Origin: Dehalococcoidia bacterium
Lineage (GTDB): Bacteria > Chloroflexota > Dehalococcoidia > Lucifugimonadales > Lucifugimonadaceae
Assembly: GCA_026421185.1 (NCBI GenBank)
Contig: JAPKCH010000013.1
Span: 1 to 38,309 of the forward strand
Reading direction: 5' to 3'
DNA length: 38,309 nucleotides
Made by a program: the position numbers and the translations under genes. Each line of letters begins with the position of its first letter. The first letter of the stretch is position 1. Under the pieces are notes generated by a model. It searched no databases and was not told the origin of the DNA. It saw only the letters and a list, made by a program, of their open reading frames with translations. Below, piece after piece: positions 1 to 7,392 of this stretch.

Positions 1-272
1 CGGAAGGAACTATTCACATCGCGACAAGCGGACTCGGTAACGATCCGGTCGTAAGCGGTGGCCGTAAGGGCGACGACAGCATGAGTGTGATCGAGGTTCC
101 TGCCGAGAAGCGTGGTAGCTGGCGTGTTGAGGAAGAATTCATCAACGCTATTCGTGGAACTGAGCCAGTAACTCGATCGAACTTCACTGATTCATTGAAG
201 TACATGGAGTTCACCGACGCCATTCAGGAATCGTGGCAGACCGGCATGAGAATTTACCTGCCTGGTTCGTAA
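1..272 (+). CDS. Gfo/Idh/MocA-family oxidoreductase, C-terminal end only
   Basis: Only the last 89 codons are in the window; the frame is open from base 3 and ends in TAA at 270-272. The tail has a pattern usual at the C-terminus of NAD(P)-dependent Gfo/Idh/MocA sugar or inositol dehydrogenases: a Trp-Arg-Val segment, then EFINAIRGTEPVTRS, then a helix ending in a short Gly-Met-Arg-Ile-Tyr-Leu strand. The Rossmann domain and catalytic residues lie upstream of the window, so neither substrate nor exact subfamily can be told. A GC-rich hairpin 55 bases downstream suggests transcription ends here. The family call rests on this short segment alone. Confidence 0.7.
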   Translation, partial: EGTIHIATSGLGNDPVVSGGRKGDDSMSVIEVPAEKRGSWRVEEEFINAIRGTEPVTRSNFTDSLKYMEFTDAIQESWQTGMRIYLPGS

Positions 273-326
273 CTATGCGGGCTACTGTGTTGGTAGTAGT
301 GATGTTCTGAATTGATCGTTGAAGTG

Positions 327-349
327 GCCTCGGCATTTTGTGCCGGGGC
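327..349 (+). terminator. Candidate terminator hairpin after the oxidoreductase
   Basis: A 9-bp stem with one G-T pair (GCCTCGGCA against TGCCGGGGC) encloses a TTTTG loop. It sits 55 bases past the stop at 272. The downstream sequence is only weakly T-rich, so it is a plausible but not classical intrinsic terminator. The rest of the gap up to base 550 shows nothing else I can support. Confidence 0.5.
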
Positions 350-550
350 TACTTCGTTATTCCGGCAATTCTGTTTGTTATGTACCGTAAGAAGCTATCG
401 AGCATCTGTTCAGGTTAGATGGATGTCGAAATATGTACCTACTGTGCTAGGCTCCGGATGTTGGAAAAATAGAGAATATGATTTGATGAGTATTAGTCGA
501 AACATATCGAATACTGTGGGCGCTATTAGATAAACAAACGGAGTTGTTAG

Positions 551-1336
551 TTGACGAACGGTACGATAGGGAAAATCGATTTCAATGCTGATATTGGAGA
601 ATCATTCGCAGGGTACGAACTTGGTCTTGATAGCGAAATTGTCAAGTACATAACCTCTGCCAACATCGCTACAGGTTTCCATGCTGGAGATCCCGATTGG
701 ATGGCTCGCACCGTCGAATTAGCTATCGGTAATAACGTTGGTATTGGTGCTCATCCTGCTTACCCAGACCTTGCAGGATTCGGTCGGCGAAATATGGATC
801 TCACTCCCGCTGAAGTCCGAAACGCAGTCACTTACCAAGTCGGTGCGCTGGCTGCCTTCACTCCCGTCAGAAAATTACAGCATGTGAAGCCGCACGGTGC
901 GCTGTACAACACTGCCGTTCGTGACGAAGCTGTTGCCGAGGCGATTGTTCTTGCAGTCAAGGCTTTCGATCCTGATCTTATTCACGTGGTACTTGCAGGT
1001 TCGAAGTGGGAATCGGTTGCGCGTTCTTATGGTGTCCGAGTCGCTAGAGAATGTTTCGCAGATCGCGCGGTGACTCCGGAAGGAACGTTGGTTCCTCGTT
1101 CGCAACCGGGAGCAGTTGTTCACGATGCTGAAGAGGTTGTCGCTCGTTCGTTGAAACTTGCGACTGAAGGAAAAGTCTTAGCGGTTGACGGAACGGAGAT
1201 CGATTTCTCAGCTGATTCGATATGTCTACATGGAGACACCGCAGGGGCGGTTGATTTGGCTGCTGCTGTACGTGGTGCGCTCGAATCAGCTGGAGTCGAA
1301 ATCGTGCCAATGAATAAGTTGGTTGCAAGTGACTGA
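551..1336 (+). CDS. pxpA: 5-oxoprolinase subunit A (LamB/YcsF family)
   Basis: Bacterial 5-oxoprolinase PxpABC opens 5-oxoproline (pyroglutamate) to glutamate using ATP; PxpA is the LamB/YcsF-fold subunit. Of its 261 residues, the opening strand carries DFNADIGESFAGYE (10-23), followed by GAHPAYPDLAGFGRR (66-80) and HVKPHGALYN (111-120), all hallmarks of the family, and LHGDT near the end. The length is normal for the family. The TTG start at 551 has a GGAG 8 bases upstream and places the DFNADIGE motif at the expected distance from the N-terminus. It is first in a same-strand run with pxpB (21 bases on) and pxpC. The family is secure; the pyroglutamate role rests on the complete three-gene set. 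Confidence 0.93.
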   Translation: MTNGTIGKIDFNADIGESFAGYELGLDSEIVKYITSANIATGFHAGDPDWMARTVELAIGNNVGIGAHPAYPDLAGFGRRNMDLTPAEVRNAVTYQVGALAAFTPVRKLQHVKPHGALYNTAVRDEAVAEAIVLAVKAFDPDLIHVVLAGSKWESVARSYGVRVARECFADRAVTPEGTLVPRSQPGAVVHDAEEVVARSLKLATEGKVLAVDGTEIDFSADSICLHGDTAGAVDLAAAVRGALESAGVEIVPMNKLVASD

Positions 1337-1357
1337 AGCGACATTGGCTGAAGGTCA

Positions 1358-2032
1358 ATGAGTATCTTCACGCGGATCGTTCCTGCTGGAGATTCTGCCG
1401 TGCTGATCGAGTTGGGATCAGAAATCGACCCGATGATTAACGATCAGGTCTATTCGCTGGCAAGTTCGATATCGAAAGAGAAAATAACAGCCGTTATCGA
1501 ACTGATTCCAAGCTATCGTTCTTTGTTGGTGAGCTACGACCCGCTGATTGCTGGATACGCTGAAATGCAAGAGATGATGAGCGAAATTGTTGATCGTTCG
1601 CTGGATTCTGTCGAAGGCGTTGCGGTCGAGGCAAAGATCATCGAGCTTCCTGTGGTTTACGGCGGAGAAGACGGTCCTGATATTGAGGCAGTTGCTGAAC
1701 ATTCCGGAGTATCGGTTCAGGATGTGATCGATATACATTCGGGCGTCGACTACCGGGTTTACATGATCGGCTTCGCACCTGGATTCCCTTATTTAGGTGG
1801 ACTCGATGAACGGATTGCCGCTCCTCGATTGAAAACTCCACGCTTGAGTGTTCCGGCAGGCGCGGTTGGTATTGCCGAATCACAAACGGGTGTTTACCCG
1901 AACGCTAGTCCAGGCGGCTGGCAGTTGATCGGAAGAACCGCTATCAGACTTTTCGATGTTAACAGAACCACACCTTCCCTAATTACTCAGGGTGCGAAAG
2001 TTAGATTTGTTCCTGTGAATAGCCATGACTAA
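1358..2032 (+). CDS. pxpB: 5-oxoprolinase subunit B (KipI/allophanate hydrolase subunit 1 family)
   Basis: 224 residues of the cyclophilin-like KipI family, which pairs with PxpC to form the ATP-dependent 5-oxoprolinase. The diagnostic block is GFAPGFPYLGGL followed by a TPR-x-x-VPAGAVGIA stretch and an SPGGWQLIGRT motif in the C-terminal half. The N-terminal part (about 1-90) is the small first domain, beginning with the GDSAVLIELG strand. The ATG start has AAGG upstream. The 3' end overlaps pxpC by 8 bases, so the two are probably translationally coupled. In Bacillus the homologue KipI inhibits the sporulation kinase KinA, but pxpA and pxpC alongside favour the metabolic role here. Confidence 0.93.
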   Translation: MSIFTRIVPAGDSAVLIELGSEIDPMINDQVYSLASSISKEKITAVIELIPSYRSLLVSYDPLIAGYAEMQEMMSEIVDRSLDSVEGVAVEAKIIELPVVYGGEDGPDIEAVAEHSGVSVQDVIDIHSGVDYRVYMIGFAPGFPYLGGLDERIAAPRLKTPRLSVPAGAVGIAESQTGVYPNASPGGWQLIGRTAIRLFDVNRTTPSLITQGAKVRFVPVNSHD

Positions 2033-3116
2033 ACCGACAACTCGTGAACTTCAGATTATTCAATCTGGGCCAATGACTCTGGTGCAAGATCGTGGACGGT
2101 CGGGATATCAACAATTGGGCGTGTCAGTATCTGGGGCCGTCGATGTCGATGCCCTAGATATTGGAAATCGCTTGGTTGGAAACGATATGAACGCTGCGGG
2201 TTTGGAAGTAATGCTTGGCGGACTGGTCGTTCGATTTTCTGAGTCAACGATGTTTGCTTTGACTGGCGCAGATACAAGCGCCACTCTCGATAGTGTTCCA
2301 GTCACCGCCAACGTTTCATATGTCGCTCACTCGGATGCCGAACTTCAAATGGGAATAGCTAATAACGGTATGCGGGCATATTTGGCTGTGGCAGGCGGAG
2401 TAGGAACTCCGTCGATTCTTGGATCTCGCTCAACCCATTTAACGTCCGCTATCGGAGGCTCTAAGGGGGGAAAGGTCATCGAGGGTGATGTGCTCCCGTT
2501 GGGCGACGCTAGCAGCAAAAGTATTTCCGGCAAAGTGTTCGAAGCCGAATCTCGAGATACAAGCGCTAAGGGTTTGAACATCCGTATCTTGCTGGGTCCG
2601 CAGGACAACGAGTTTTCGTTAGTTGGAATCGAGACGTTGCTCGATTCAACCTATTCCGTCACCGATCAGTCGAATCGACAAGGCCTGCGCCTTGATGGTC
2701 CGGTAATTGAATCGAAATCGGGACGATACGATATTATTTCGGACGCAGTGGTGAACGGGTCTATTCAAGTTCCTGGGGATGGCAAACCGATCATATTACT
2801 CGCTGACCGTCAAACTACAGGTGGCTACGCAAAGATCGCCACAGTTGCGACAGTTGATCTGTCCAAATTAGGACAAGTAACTCCCGGTACGAATATTTCG
2901 TTCGTGTCGATATCGATTGAGGAAGCTCAAGTATTATTGGCTGATCGACAACGAATTATCATTGAAAGTGAATTGCCGAGAGTGGTTGCGCCGACTAATG
3001 TCACAGTCGACGGTATTGACGTAGCAGTTGGGGTCGCTCAAAACGGTGATTCCATGATGGCTGAGCTAGATGGCAATATCTATCCGATTTCAGTCTATGA
3101 ATACCCACCCGTCTAG
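2025..3116 (+). CDS. pxpC: 5-oxoprolinase subunit C (KipA/allophanate hydrolase subunit 2 family)
   Basis: 363 residues of the biotin-dependent-carboxyltransferase-like KipA family, which forms the PxpB-PxpC complex. The start shows the family pattern in which a SGPMTLVQDRGR strand-turn leads to GVSVSGAVD and then a GNRLVGN segment. The middle holds AYLAVAGGVGTPSILGSRST, and later the sequence IILLADRQTTGGYAKIATV matches the conserved C-terminal core. It is slightly longer than the usual 310-340 residues. It overlaps the end of pxpB. The next gene begins about 100-115 bases downstream, so read-through into the decarboxylase genes is possible but not shown. Confidence 0.93.
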   Translation: MTKPTTRELQIIQSGPMTLVQDRGRSGYQQLGVSVSGAVDVDALDIGNRLVGNDMNAAGLEVMLGGLVVRFSESTMFALTGADTSATLDSVPVTANVSYVAHSDAELQMGIANNGMRAYLAVAGGVGTPSILGSRSTHLTSAIGGSKGGKVIEGDVLPLGDASSKSISGKVFEAESRDTSAKGLNIRILLGPQDNEFSLVGIETLLDSTYSVTDQSNRQGLRLDGPVIESKSGRYDIISDAVVNGSIQVPGDGKPIILLADRQTTGGYAKIATVATVDLSKLGQVTPGTNISFVSISIEEAQVLLADRQRIIIESELPRVVAPTNVTVDGIDVAVGVAQNGDSMMAELDGNIYPISVYEYPPV

Positions 3117-3231
3117 TAGGATTGCTTTGTTAGAATCGACCATCGTAATTTTCGATAATGATCGTGCTTGCCAAACTTTGATTGTTTAAAACGAGCACGT
3201 TTAAGGGAGCACTGACACGTTCGATCAGGAT

Positions 3232-3582
3232 TTGCTAAACGACGGCCTTACCTTGAGTCTGGTTGGCATGGGCATAGTTTTTGCCGTATTGGCAATATTG
3301 GCTTTGTCGATTAAAGGCATAAGCCTGCTCGATCGTAAGCCATTGTCTAGTCCCGCATCAGAGCCGGTTGTATCGGCTCCTGTCGTACAAGTGACTAGTG
3401 ATGGCATCACTGGAGAACAGGTTGCTGCTATTGCAGTAGCGCTGGCTCTTTCCGAGCCGAAATCGTCATCAATCGGCGCAACAATCTCACGAGTGGGATC
3501 AACGGCCGATTCATGGCTACAGAGTGGACGTATACGTGCGCTCGGATCGAATTCGACTGGCGCTAGGGAGAGGCGCAATTAG
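3232..3582 (+). CDS. Na+-pumping decarboxylase gamma subunit (OadG-like)
   Basis: A small membrane protein of about 116 residues. One N-terminal membrane segment (about residues 6-28, [20 protein letters not shown]) is followed by a polar Pro/Ser/Val-rich cytoplasmic tail, the layout of OadG/GcdC-type gamma subunits that anchor biotin-dependent Na+ decarboxylases. It overlaps the biotin carrier by one base and is followed by the beta subunit, which supports the call. The start is uncertain: the TTG at 3232 has no good ribosome site, while AAGGGAG at 3202-3208 points to initiation near 3217, where the frame has only an ACG codon. The family is recognised mainly from size, hydrophobic pattern and context. 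Confidence 0.75.
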   Translation: MLNDGLTLSLVGMGIVFAVLAILALSIKGISLLDRKPLSSPASEPVVSAPVVQVTSDGITGEQVAAIAVALALSEPKSSSIGATISRVGSTADSWLQSGRIRALGSNSTGARERRN

Positions 3583-4031
3583 TGGCTACTAAGAATTATC
3601 AAATCACAATTGCTGGCCAGACCTATGACGTTGAGGTTGCGGACACTTCCACTTCTCCGGTCGAGGTTTCTGTTGACGGAACGACTTATCAAGTCGAAAT
3701 TCCTGAAATGACTGGAACGTCAACACCAGCTCCTCCGCCGATCTCTGCTCCCAAAATCGTAACTCCTGCACCACAGGCAGTTTCACGTCCGGCTGTTCCT
3801 ACTTCAGGTGGCGACGGTGTTGTACGGTCGCCGATGCCCGGCAAGATTATTAGCGTGAGCGTAGCTGCCGGAGCCGCCGTTACTAAAGGGCAGCCAATTC
3901 TGGTGCTCGAATCTATGAAGATGGAAAACACGATTGCATCGCCGATCGACGGTACAGTATCCGCAGTATTGGTTACTGCTGGCGACGTAGTTCAGCACGG
4001 TCAGACATTGGCCGAGATTACACAGGCATAG
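3582..4031 (+). CDS. Biotin/lipoyl carrier protein of the decarboxylase
   Basis: 149 residues in two parts joined by a Pro/Ala linker (about 45-75), as in the C-terminal biotin domain of oxaloacetate, glutaconyl-CoA and methylmalonyl-CoA decarboxylases. The N-terminal 40 residues are a short beta segment. The C-terminal 70 residues are a biotinyl domain: RSPMPGKI at 82-89 and LESMKMEN at 109-116, with Lys113 the expected biotinylation site. It carries CO2 from the carboxyltransferase to the beta subunit. The GTG start at 3582 overlaps the gamma-subunit stop by one base, with GGGAGAGG upstream. It is a free-standing carrier not fused to a carboxyltransferase, as in GcdC- or MmdC-type complexes, so the substrate cannot be read from it. 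Confidence 0.9.
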   Translation: MATKNYQITIAGQTYDVEVADTSTSPVEVSVDGTTYQVEIPEMTGTSTPAPPPISAPKIVTPAPQAVSRPAVPTSGGDGVVRSPMPGKIISVSVAAGAAVTKGQPILVLESMKMENTIASPIDGTVSAVLVTAGDVVQHGQTLAEITQA

Positions 4032-4036
4032 TCTCT

Positions 4037-5236
4037 ATGTCGTCGACTGAGCTAAGCGCTCTCTGGGAAGGTTTCACCGCTATAGGCGATGAGCCACGCA
4101 TGATCATCATGTGGGCAATTGCTGGTGCGCTTCTCTATGTTGGTATCGCCAAGAAAAAGGAACCGCTATTGCTGGTTCCTATTTCGATGGGAATATTATT
4201 TGCCAACCTTCCGCTCGGCGAATTTATTCGTGAGGGTGGTGAAGGTGAGCCAGCGGGGCTTCTGAAAACATTCCAAACCGTTGGAATGGAAACAGATATA
4301 TTCCCTCTTTTGATCTTCTTGGGAGTTGGTGCTGCTACTGACTTCTCTCCAATGCTTTCGAATCCGAAAACACTTCTACTCGGAGCCGGTGCGCAAGCTG
4401 GTGTGTTCGTCGCTCTATTAGGAGCGCTACTTCTTGGTATGACCGACTTCTTCGAGTTCGGTTTGCTTGAGGCTTCGTCGATTGGAATCATTGGTGGAGC
4501 CGATGGCCCTACTACGATTTTCATTGCGACTCGAATGCGTGAACTGGGCGAATCGCTCCCTAACGTAGAAGTTCGTGACATCGTCGGTGCTACTGCGGTT
4601 GCTGCATATTCGTACATGGCGCTTGTGCCGATTATTCAGCCGCCAATAATTAAACTGCTCACTACAAAAAAGGAACGCCTAATTCGTATGGAGTACTCGG
4701 CTACTCCGGTTTCCAAACGTACTCAGGTTTTATTTCCTGTCCTGACGACGATCATAATAAGCGTGCTTGTTCCTTCTGCATCGCCACTGATCGGAATGCT
4801 TATGCTTGGAAATCTCATCAGGGTTTCAGGTGTGGTACCTCGCTTGGCCGACGTTACTGAGAACGCACTGATGAACATTGTGATCATTTTGCTTGGCTTA
4901 GCGGTTGGTTCGACTATGCCGGCTCATATTTTCTTGCAGCCTGAAACGATTGGAATATTCCTGCTTGGCTTGTTCGCATTTATGACAGCGACAGTAGCTG
5001 GAATAATGTTGGCGAAATTAATGAACCTTCTATCTAAGGACAAGATCAATCCTATGATCGGCGCGGCTGGAGTTTCTGCTGTGCCGATGGCTGCCAGAGT
5101 GGTGCAGGATATGGGACAGAAAGAAGACCCTGAAAACTTCCTGCTGATGCACGCTATGGGACCAAACGTTGCGGGTGTTATTGGTACGGCGACTGTAGCC
5201 GGCGTATTGCTGGCAGTGGTTGAAAACCTGCTTTAG
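4037..5236 (+). CDS. Na+-transporting decarboxylase beta subunit (OadB/GcdB family)
   Basis: 399-residue polytopic membrane protein that couples decarboxylation of carboxybiotin to Na+ export. GGADGPTTIFIATRM carries the conserved Asp (about 156) of region IIIa. The stretch from Asn338 (NPMIGAAGVSAVPMAAR) keeps Asn, Gly, Ser and Arg at offsets 0, 4, 9 and 16, the spacing reported for the functional residues of Klebsiella OadB. Around ten hydrophobic segments are visible. It starts 5 bases after the biotin-carrier stop, so gamma, carrier and beta form one cassette. No alpha (carboxyltransferase) gene is in the window, so the acyl substrate is open; oxaloacetate, methylmalonyl-CoA and glutaconyl-CoA are all possible. 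Presence of prpBCD nearby makes methylmalonyl-CoA tempting but unproven. Confidence 0.92.
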   Translation: MSSTELSALWEGFTAIGDEPRMIIMWAIAGALLYVGIAKKKEPLLLVPISMGILFANLPLGEFIREGGEGEPAGLLKTFQTVGMETDIFPLLIFLGVGAATDFSPMLSNPKTLLLGAGAQAGVFVALLGALLLGMTDFFEFGLLEASSIGIIGGADGPTTIFIATRMRELGESLPNVEVRDIVGATAVAAYSYMALVPIIQPPIIKLLTTKKERLIRMEYSATPVSKRTQVLFPVLTTIIISVLVPSASPLIGMLMLGNLIRVSGVVPRLADVTENALMNIVIILLGLAVGSTMPAHIFLQPETIGIFLLGLFAFMTATVAGIMLAKLMNLLSKDKINPMIGAAGVSAVPMAARVVQDMGQKEDPENFLLMHAMGPNVAGVIGTATVAGVLLAVVENLL

Positions 5237-5248
5237 TTGTTCGTTGGA

Positions 5249-5285
5249 CTGCTAGTAGCTTTTTGTTGCTCATTGGCTCTAGCAG
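5249..5285 (+). terminator. Imperfect hairpin after the beta subunit
   Basis: CTGCTAG at 5249-5255 is the reverse complement of CTAGCAG at 5279-5285, and an inner AGC/GCT can extend the pairing around a T-rich loop. It lies 12 bases after the beta-subunit stop. There is no T-run after the stem, so it is only a candidate terminator or processing hairpin. The remaining bases up to 5396 hold no gene. Confidence 0.3.
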
Positions 5286-5396
5286 GATGGTTCATCTGTT
5301 GCGTTTACGACTTGGTAGCGCGAATATCCGCCACGTAAACGACTGCGAACCGGAAAATTTGATTCGCTACTCGATTTCATTTGGAGAATTCTCAAG

Positions 5397-6299
5397 ATGC
5401 CAGACCGCTCAATGAAGGGTGTATACCCGATCCTCGCTGCCCCAATTAATGAAAAGGGTCAGTTGGTGATGGATGACCTCGAGAATCAAGTAGAGTGGCT
5501 CATTAGTAAAGGTGTCCACGGACTCGGAATTGCCGTTGCGACAGAGATATACAAGTTCAATGAAGACGAACGAGATCTAATTCTCAGCACCGTCGTGCGA
5601 GTGAACAACGGTCGTACGAAAGTCGTTATGAACACAGGCGCTGAAAGCACTGATGTTGCTATCGCCTATTCGAAACGTGCGGAAGAACTCGGAGCTGATG
5701 CTTTGATGATTCGGCCAACTTCGTTCATTCCTGTGCCTGCATCCGAGAACATCGAATACTTTGGCAAAATCGCTGAATCAATATCGTTGCCTATTTTCTT
5801 ACAGGACCAGAACACAGCTCCGATTCCTCCGGCAATGGCTGTTGCATGTGCAAAACGCCACGAAAACCTTTGCTACATAAAGGTTGAAACTCCTCCAACG
5901 ATCCCTCGTATGGCTGAAACTCAGAAGCTTGCTGAAGGCACTGGCCTGGTTTTGTTCGGTGGCGCTGGTGGTGCGTTCGCTGTTGAAGAGCTCAAGCGTG
6001 GATCAGTTGGGACAATGCCGGGATCTACTCTCCCAGATATGTTCGTTCGAGTTTGGGATCATTTCCAGGCGGGCGACGAAGAAGCTGCCAACGCCGAGAT
6101 GCGTCGTCACGCAGCACTGTTTGGAATATTGGCGCAAGGCCAAGGATTTGCTAACTGGGTTTACAAGCACATCATGGTCCGCCGAGGTGTATTTTCGGCT
6201 GGGTCGGATTTCGCTCGTCATCCCGCGCTCAAGCCTGACGCTGAGCACTACAAAGAAGTCGACGCCTTGCTCGAAAGTCTCGATTTGATCGGTAAATAG
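5397..6299 (+). CDS. DapA/N-acetylneuraminate lyase superfamily aldolase-lyase
   Basis: 300-residue (beta/alpha)8 barrel of the dihydrodipicolinate synthase superfamily, enzymes that form a Schiff base with a 2-keto acid. The N-terminal strand GVYPILAAPIN, the segment VEWLISKGVHGLGIA, and CYIKVETPPT with candidate Schiff-base Lys162 support this. Two canonical features are altered: the GTTGE loop reads AVATE (46-50), and the site of the proton-relay Tyr reads FLQDQNTA, with no Tyr. True DapA activity is therefore unlikely; an aldolase or lyase on another keto acid is more plausible. The ATG follows GGAGA by about 10 bases. It stands alone with 160 bases upstream and 183 downstream. The family is certain, the substrate unknown. 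Confidence 0.85.
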   Translation: MPDRSMKGVYPILAAPINEKGQLVMDDLENQVEWLISKGVHGLGIAVATEIYKFNEDERDLILSTVVRVNNGRTKVVMNTGAESTDVAIAYSKRAEELGADALMIRPTSFIPVPASENIEYFGKIAESISLPIFLQDQNTAPIPPAMAVACAKRHENLCYIKVETPPTIPRMAETQKLAEGTGLVLFGGAGGAFAVEELKRGSVGTMPGSTLPDMFVRVWDHFQAGDEEAANAEMRRHAALFGILAQGQGFANWVYKHIMVRRGVFSAGSDFARHPALKPDAEHYKEVDALLESLDLIGK

Positions 6300-6455
6300 A
6301 CTTCAGACAAGGTATTGCGAAGGCGCTGGGCGACGATAGAATCATTGTCTGAATGATCTATCAGTAAAAGAAGAAATAGTGTCTGAACTCGATACCGGTC
6401 TCGTCGACTTCCCATCCGGCTGTTGTAGTTACCCAAGCGCAACAACCTCACTCGC

Positions 6456-6474
6456 CGCCTTTAGTTCAAAGGCG
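6456..6474 (+). promoter_or_regulatory. Hairpin covering the ribosome site of the TauE-like gene
   Basis: CGCCTTT and AAAGGCG form a perfect 7-bp stem with a 5-base loop. The AAAGG in the right arm (6468-6472) is the best Shine-Dalgarno match for the GTG at 6483, so the stem would hide it. An ATG followed directly by TAG at 6478-6483 overlaps the GTG. A regulatory role is inferred from position; the hairpin could also end transcription from upstream. Confidence 0.35.
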
Positions 6475-6482
6475 TTAATGTA

Positions 6483-7337
6483 GTGCCGATAGACGTAAGC
6501 GCAGAAGTTTCGACCTTGGCATTTACTAGTGTCGATCTGACCGGCGCACAACTAACGGGCCTAGCGATTATTTCGCTGGTCGTAGGGGTCGTAGGGGGAA
6601 TTGTCGGAATCGCTCTCGGCGTAGTTCGCCTGCCAGTAATGACTGCGCTGGGTGTTGACCCACTAATCGCTGCAAGCACGAATCTGTTTGTAAGTGTTCT
6701 TGGTTCACTCGCAGGATCATGGCCTGCAATTCTTCAAAATCGAATAGTTTATCGTGTTGTTCTGGTGATCGGAATTCCAGCAATTGGCGGATCGTTCGTC
6801 GGTGGTCTGTACGCCGATTTCGTTTCAAGGACCGTTCTACTGACGATCGTGGCGCTACTGATAGTTTGGTCTTCAACGATGATGATAATTCGTGCGGTAA
6901 CAGAGCTTCGAAGTAGCGACGTTTATGTTGAAGATAACGACCCGGAGACTGGTCGTGGTGATCTTAACAATAAGACCGTTACTCGTGAGAGCTTCGTTGG
7001 ATTTGGAATCGGACTCATTGGTGGAGCGGTTGGTCTTGCGCTTGGTGTTCTACGAATGCCAGCTCTTATTCATGTTCTCAAGATGAAGCCTTCACTGGCT
7101 GCCGGTACGAACTTGGCTCTGACCATTCTCGTCGGGTCATCAGGATTTACAGGTCACCTACTACGTGGTCGAGTCGACTGGATGCTGGTGACGATAATCG
7201 GTGTTCCCGCAATGATCGGAATGTTCGCAGGCTCGAAAATGGGCGGCAACGTTGACTCAACAAAACTTCGGTTGGTGGTCGGTATCGTGCTCTTGACGGT
7301 TTCCCCTCTGGTGTTCTACGACGCTTTCTGGGGTTAG
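6483..7337 (+). CDS. TauE/SafE-family membrane exporter
   Basis: 284 residues with about eight membrane segments arranged as two homologous halves. The first half has GGIVGIALGVVRLPVMTAL then AASTNLFVSVLGSLAG (from about residue 37). The second half repeats it as GGAVGLALGVLRMPALIHVL and AAGTNLALTILVGSSG (from about 178). This repeated Gly-rich pattern defines the TauE/SafE family, which exports sulfite, sulfoacetate or other small organic anions. A charged loop near 140-160 separates the halves. The GTG start at 6483 is chosen because the membrane region begins shortly after it and AAAGG lies 10 bases upstream. The transported anion cannot be told. prpB begins 55 bases downstream, so the exporter may be co-expressed with the methylcitrate genes. 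Confidence 0.88.
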   Translation: MPIDVSAEVSTLAFTSVDLTGAQLTGLAIISLVVGVVGGIVGIALGVVRLPVMTALGVDPLIAASTNLFVSVLGSLAGSWPAILQNRIVYRVVLVIGIPAIGGSFVGGLYADFVSRTVLLTIVALLIVWSSTMMIIRAVTELRSSDVYVEDNDPETGRGDLNNKTVTRESFVGFGIGLIGGAVGLALGVLRMPALIHVLKMKPSLAAGTNLALTILVGSSGFTGHLLRGRVDWMLVTIIGVPAMIGMFAGSKMGGNVDSTKLRLVVGIVLLTVSPLVFYDAFWG

Positions 7338-7392
7338 TTCGATCAGGTTCGCCATTTCCCGTTGAATATAAGCGGAATACAATCTTCTGACC

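Noticed and set aside
312-533. 73-codon plus-strand frame between the oxidoreductase tail and pxpA
   Set aside because: It begins over the terminator hairpin, has no recognisable family or ribosome site, and has an odd composition (many Ser, Arg and Cys).
4135-4617. 160-codon minus-strand frame opposite the beta subunit
   Set aside because: Ser/Pro/Ile-rich antisense shadow of a strongly conserved membrane protein.
5884-6288. 134-codon frame inside the DapA-like gene
   Set aside because: Alternate-frame shadow with many Leu/Ser/Arg and no conserved pattern.
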